7,334 bases of DNA. It comes from an uncultured Bacilli bacterium. Lineage in GTDB: Bacteria; Bacillota_I; Bacilli_A; RF39; UBA660. The position numbers and the translations under genes were made by a program. The notes beneath the pieces are model-generated. The model was given only the letters and a program-made list of their open reading frames with translations. It was not told where the DNA came from and made no database searches. The stretch is taken from assembly GCA_934119965.1 (NCBI GenBank), contig CAKOTA010000035.1:1-7334 (forward strand), in the 5' to 3' direction. Shown here piece by piece: positions 5,107 through 7,334 of this stretch; within the stretch, counting starts at the first letter, position 1, and every line of letters begins with the position of its first letter.

Positions 5107-5760
5107 ATGAAAAAAATAATAATAGGAATAGTAAGTAGACCAATTCACTCAAATAGTGATAGAAATATGTTAGGTGTATATGAAACATATTTAAGAAGTG
5201 TGATTAAAGCAGGGGGTATACCTCTAATAATAAGCCCAACGGCTAACATCGAATATGAAAAATATAATAAACATGTAGAATTAACTGATTCAGAGTTAGA
5301 AAACTTAGAATATGTTTTAAATTTATGTGATGGAATAATTATGCCTGGTGGTGAAGAACCATTTAAATATGATTATTGCGTTTTGAAATATGCCATAAAA
5401 AAGGATATTCCAATATTAGGAATATGTTTAGGTATGCAAATAATGTGTTCTTTAAATGATTATAATTTAGTACCAGCTTATAATCATTATTTAACTAATC
5501 ATAAAATATATTTAGAAGATTCTAAATTAAAAGAAATTTTTAATCGCGACATATTATATGTAAACAGTAGGCATAAAGAACAAGCTAAAAATAGTGGTAT
5601 TTATAAAGTAGTAGCTAGAAGTGATGATGAGATAATAGAAGCTGTGGAATTAGATACAAATACATTTAATATGGGTGTAGAATGGCACCCAGAAGATATG
5701 AAAGAACAACAAATATTATTTGACGAATTTGTAAAAGCAATAAAAAAACAAAAGAAATAG
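5107..5760 (+). CDS. Class I glutamine-amidotransferase-like hydrolase (PuuD / peptidase C26 type)
   Basis: Resembles gamma-glutamyl-gamma-aminobutyrate hydrolase: it cleaves gamma-glutamyl bonds with a Cys-His-Glu triad. Visible are the start MKKIIIGIVSRP typical of the family, GIIMPGGEEP (76-85), the nucleophile elbow GICLGMQ (105-111, Cys107), V-N-S-R-H-K-E-Q (152-159), and GVEWHPED (190-197) with His194 and Glu196. The triad is intact. At 217 residues it is slightly shorter than PuuD, and the usual GICRG arginine is Leu. No Shine-Dalgarno precedes the ATG and a TATAAT lies 5 bases upstream, so the mRNA is probably leaderless. No better in-frame start is available, since Met21 also lacks a Shine-Dalgarno. 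The substrate is uncertain; related proteins act on polyamine conjugates or other gamma-glutamyl compounds. Confidence 0.88.
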   Translation: MKKIIIGIVSRPIHSNSDRNMLGVYETYLRSVIKAGGIPLIISPTANIEYEKYNKHVELTDSELENLEYVLNLCDGIIMPGGEEPFKYDYCVLKYAIKKDIPILGICLGMQIMCSLNDYNLVPAYNHYLTNHKIYLEDSKLKEIFNRDILYVNSRHKEQAKNSGIYKVVARSDDEIIEAVELDTNTFNMGVEWHPEDMKEQQILFDEFVKAIKKQKK

Positions 5761-5771
5761 CTTTTGTTTTT
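5744..5771 (+). terminator. Terminator of the hydrolase gene
   Basis: AAAAACAAAAG (5744-5754) pairs over 11 bp with CTTTTGTTTTT (5761-5771). The 6-base loop contains the TAG stop codon. The hairpin therefore overlaps the end of the coding sequence. Confidence 0.72.
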
Positions 5772-5774
5772 ATT

Positions 5775-5815
5775 GTGAACACTGCGAGTATTCATATATA
5801 TTAAGTGAACATACT
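5775..5815. repeat. Repeated TGAACA half-sites upstream of fmt
   Basis: GTGAACA occurs at 5775-5781 and again at 5805-5811, exactly 30 bp apart. The first copy is part of an imperfect inverted repeat, TGAACACT (5776-5783) / AGTATTCA (5787-5794), matching at 7 of 8 positions with a 3-bp centre. This looks like an operator, but it does not fit the Firmicute LexA box or another site I know. Confidence 0.35.
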
Positions 5816-5845
5816 AAAAAAATATGCAAAAAAATAATAAAAATG

Positions 5846-5854
5846 TGGTAAAAT
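5846..5854 (+). promoter_or_regulatory. Extended -10 promoter of fmt
   Basis: TGGTAAAAT: TG at 5846-5847 and TAAAAT at 5849-5854, with no good -35. The start is expected near 5861, at the AGGTG Shine-Dalgarno, giving a leader of about 10 bases. Confidence 0.58.
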
Positions 5855-5870
5855 ATATTTAGGTGATAAT

Positions 5871-6836
5871 ATGAATATTGAAGATATAAATTTAAAAAAG
5901 GATGTTAGTATAGTATTTATGGGAACTCCTGATTTCGCTGTTCCTGTATTGCAAGGACTAATTGATAATTATAAAGTTAAAGCAGTTGTAACTCAACCTG
6001 ATAAACCAGTAGGAAGAGACGGGAAAATTAAATATTCTCCAGTTAAGCAGTTAGCGCTTGATAATATGATTTTGGTACTTCAACCAGTAAATTTAAAAGA
6101 AGAATGGAAACAAATTACTGATTTACATCCAACTCTAATTGTAACTTGTGCTTATGGACAAATAGTACCAAGAGAAATATTAGTATATCCAGAATATGGT
6201 TGCATTAATGTTCACGCCTCATTACTTCCAAAATTAAGAGGTGGCGCACCAATTCATAGAGCAATTATAAATGGTTTTAAAGAAACTGGAGTAACAATTA
6301 TGCATATGGCTCCAAGTTTGGATACTGGTGATATTATTTCTCAAAAAAGCATTGAAATATCAGAAACAGATACAGCTAGTACATTACATGATAAGCTAAG
6401 TATTCTAGGTAGAGATTTATTATTAGAAACCTTACCAAGCATCATAGATGGAACAGCTTCACGTACAAAACAAGATGATTTTGAATCGACTTACGCTTCT
6501 AATATATCAAAAGAAGATGAAAAAATAGACTTTAGTAAAACTAAAAGACAAATATATAATCAAGTAAGAGGATTAAATAGTTGGCCAGGTGCTTATGCTG
6601 TTTTAGAAGGAAAAAGAATTAAAGTTTGGGAATGCAGAACAACAGATGAAAATTATTCTATTTTATTAGACGGAAAAATAACAAATATTTATCCTGATGG
6701 AATTGGAGTAAAATGTGTTAATGGAGAAGTTGTTTTAACGGTAATTCAACCTGAAGGTAAACCTAAAATGAAAGCAGTTGATTATTTGAATGGAATTCAA
6801 GACAAGAATTCATTAATTGGTAAAATATTTGAATAA
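5871..6836 (+). CDS. fmt: Methionyl-tRNA formyltransferase
   Basis: Formylates the methionine on initiator tRNA using 10-formyl-tetrahydrofolate, so that bacterial translation can start. At 321 residues it is normal length. The N-terminal Rossmann-type domain begins at VFMGTPDFAV (15-24). The catalytic region INVHASLLPKLRGGAPIHR (112-130) holds Asn113 and His115, and LDTGD (150-154) holds Asp151; these correspond to Asn108, His110 and Asp146 of the E. coli enzyme with a constant shift of 5. The C-terminal tRNA-binding OB-like domain (about 210-320) includes QVRGLNSWPGAY. AGGTGA (5861-5866) lies 4 bases before the ATG, supporting this start although it gives about ten residues before the conserved core. 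The usual partner def is not adjacent. secG follows after 57 bp with no clear terminator between. Confidence 0.97.
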   Translation: MNIEDINLKKDVSIVFMGTPDFAVPVLQGLIDNYKVKAVVTQPDKPVGRDGKIKYSPVKQLALDNMILVLQPVNLKEEWKQITDLHPTLIVTCAYGQIVPREILVYPEYGCINVHASLLPKLRGGAPIHRAIINGFKETGVTIMHMAPSLDTGDIISQKSIEISETDTASTLHDKLSILGRDLLLETLPSIIDGTASRTKQDDFESTYASNISKEDEKIDFSKTKRQIYNQVRGLNSWPGAYAVLEGKRIKVWECRTTDENYSILLDGKITNIYPDGIGVKCVNGEVVLTVIQPEGKPKMKAVDYLNGIQDKNSLIGKIFE

Positions 6837-6858
6837 TATTGCTTTTTATATTAAAATG

Positions 6859-6875
6859 TGTTAAAGTGTTAAATA
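6859..6875 (+). promoter_or_regulatory. Overlapping extended -10 boxes before secG
   Basis: Two overlapping candidates: TGTTAAAGT (6859-6867) and TGTTAAATA (6867-6875), both with the TGn extension. Starts would fall near 6874 or 6882, close to the GGAGG at 6881-6885. The earlier one is preceded by a weak TTGCTT at 6839-6844. Which is used cannot be decided, and readthrough from fmt is also possible. Confidence 0.45.
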
Positions 6876-6893
6876 GATTTGGAGGAAATTATA

Positions 6894-7103
6894 ATGATGA
6901 CTTTATTAATAATTATATCTGTTTTCCTAATAGCAATCGTTTTATTACAAGCGGGCAAAGCTGAAAGTTTAGGTGCCTTAACTGGTGGTAATGATTCTTT
7001 ATTTAAAAACAGAAAAGAAAGAGGAGGAGAGTTATTTATTACAAGATTAACTCTTATCTTAGGAATATTATTTATTGCAATAACAATGTATATGGGATTT
7101 TAA
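6894..7103 (+). CDS. secG: Preprotein translocase subunit SecG
   Basis: Small inner-membrane subunit of the SecYEG channel that helps SecA-driven export. It has 69 residues, typical for SecG. The first membrane helix (about residues 3-18) runs into the hallmark VLLQAGK-x-x-SLG, then a loop with LTGG, F-K-N-R and RGGELF. The second helix is ITRLTLILGILFIAITMYMGF. I choose ATG 6894, 8 bases after GGAGG (6881-6885). A TTG at 6879 is in frame but overlaps the Shine-Dalgarno and is rejected; ATG 6897 is a possible second choice. A strong terminator follows. In many Firmicutes secG is followed by rnr and smpB, but the next gene here is cut off by the window end. Confidence 0.95.
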   Translation: MMTLLIIISVFLIAIVLLQAGKAESLGALTGGNDSLFKNRKERGGELFITRLTLILGILFIAITMYMGF

Positions 7104-7119
7104 AGATAATGAAAATATG

Positions 7120-7143
7120 AAAATTGGCTGGGCCAATTTTTTT
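7120..7143 (+). terminator. Terminator after secG
   Basis: AAAATTGGC (7120-7128) pairs perfectly with GCCAATTTT (7132-7140) around loop TGG, with a T run to 7143. It closes the fmt-secG region. Confidence 0.92.
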
Positions 7144-7172
7144 GATTAAAAAATTCTATTTTTATAAAAACT

Positions 7173-7266
7173 ACTAATTTTCATAAAAACAATAAAAAAC
7201 TACATTCAAATTTAAAATTTGATTAAGTCAATTTTCAAAATTAGTTAAAGAAATAACAAAATTAGT
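7173..7266. repeat. AAAATTAGT repeat cluster upstream of the last gene
   Basis: CAAAATTAGT occurs exactly at 7236-7245 and 7257-7266, 21 bp (two helical turns) apart. An inverted copy ACTAATTTT lies at 7173-7181. The first direct copy overlaps a perfect palindrome AATTTT-C-AAAATT (7230-7242), and another palindrome CAAATTT-A-AAATTTG is at 7207-7221. The copy nearest the -35 box is centred about 43 bp before the predicted start, a usual place for an activator. AT-rich DNA makes such repeats easier to find by chance. Confidence 0.42.
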
Positions 7267-7269
7267 CAT

Positions 7270-7298
7270 TTTACATTAAAACAAATAAATGATATTCT
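7270..7298 (+). promoter_or_regulatory. Promoter of the gene starting at 7323
   Basis: TTTACA (7270-7275), a 17-bp spacer and TATTCT (7293-7298) with TG at 7290-7291. The predicted start is near 7305, leaving an 18-base leader that carries AAAGGAGG (7308-7315). Confidence 0.65.
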
Positions 7299-7322
7299 TT
7301 CTTCACTAAAGGAGGAATGATT

Positions 7323-7334
7323 ATGCAAACTGAA
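7323..7334 (+). CDS. Start of a gene cut by the window end (M-Q-T-E...)
   Basis: A strong Shine-Dalgarno AAAGGAGG (7308-7315) stands 7 bases before ATG 7323, and only four codons are visible. An in-frame ATG at 7317 is too close to the Shine-Dalgarno. A promoter with possible regulator sites precedes it. The product cannot be identified. Confidence 0.7.

Noticed and set aside
5601..5795. Minus-strand open frame of 64 codons
   Set aside because: It is antisense to the conserved end of the hydrolase gene, runs through its terminator and has no ribosome site.
6879..6893. TTG start giving SecG five extra residues
   Set aside because: The TTG and following codons are the Shine-Dalgarno itself; ATG 6894 has correct spacing and the usual SecG N terminus.
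1..7334. Mycoplasma-type code (TGA as Trp)
   Set aside because: TGA is the natural stop of the HIT and ATP-grasp genes, with tight operon spacing, and Trp is encoded by TGG.
1..7334. CRISPR array, insertion sequence or prophage genes
   Set aside because: No regularly spaced long repeats, transposase, integrase or phage structural genes are seen within the window.

Overview
This is a very AT-rich bacterial window with compact genes, Shine-Dalgarno motifs of the AGGTG/GGAGG type, and the standard genetic code: TGA ends two genes and Trp is TGG. Gene content points to a low-GC Firmicute (Bacilli/Clostridia, or an uncultured Mollicutes-related lineage). The thymidylate kinase belongs to the Clostridia-type 'GTDCSGKETQ' family, and the tRNA piece resembles the Firmicute elongator tRNA-Met. 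I cannot name the genus.

Left edge (1-432). Positions 67-111 are the 3' half of an elongator tRNA-Met(CAU), starting at the anticodon loop and ending in CCA. The sequence before it does not supply a normal 5' half but carries short direct and inverted repeats. This is what the far end of an element integrated into a tRNA gene looks like, with the element lying left of the window. A split or interrupted tRNA is the alternative. The tRNA terminator follows. Next come a near-consensus promoter (280-308) and a short structured transcript ending in a strong terminator (about 315-390), a good small-RNA or attenuator candidate. Directly after it is an orphan 176-residue protein gene that could be an ADP-ribosyltransferase-like toxin, though this is weak.

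Middle (1000-5106). Thymidylate kinase and a membrane-anchored or exported PIG-L/LmbE deacetylase lie on the plus strand. Convergent with them is a tight minus-strand operon: HIT hydrolase, then a sugar-transfer-associated ATP-grasp ligase, then a GT4 glycosyltransferase. Gaps inside the operon are only 4 bp or a 4-bp ATGA overlap. The deacetylase, ligase and glycosyltransferase together suggest making or modifying a cell-surface glycan. A bidirectional terminator separates the two sides.

Right part (5107-7334). A class I glutamine-amidotransferase-like hydrolase (PuuD/C26 type) appears to be leaderless. It is followed by methionyl-tRNA formyltransferase (fmt), the preprotein translocase subunit SecG, and the first codons of another gene behind a promoter with repeated upstream sites. 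Throughout, promoters are TGn-extended -10 boxes lying a few bases upstream of the Shine-Dalgarno, so 5' leaders should be very short.
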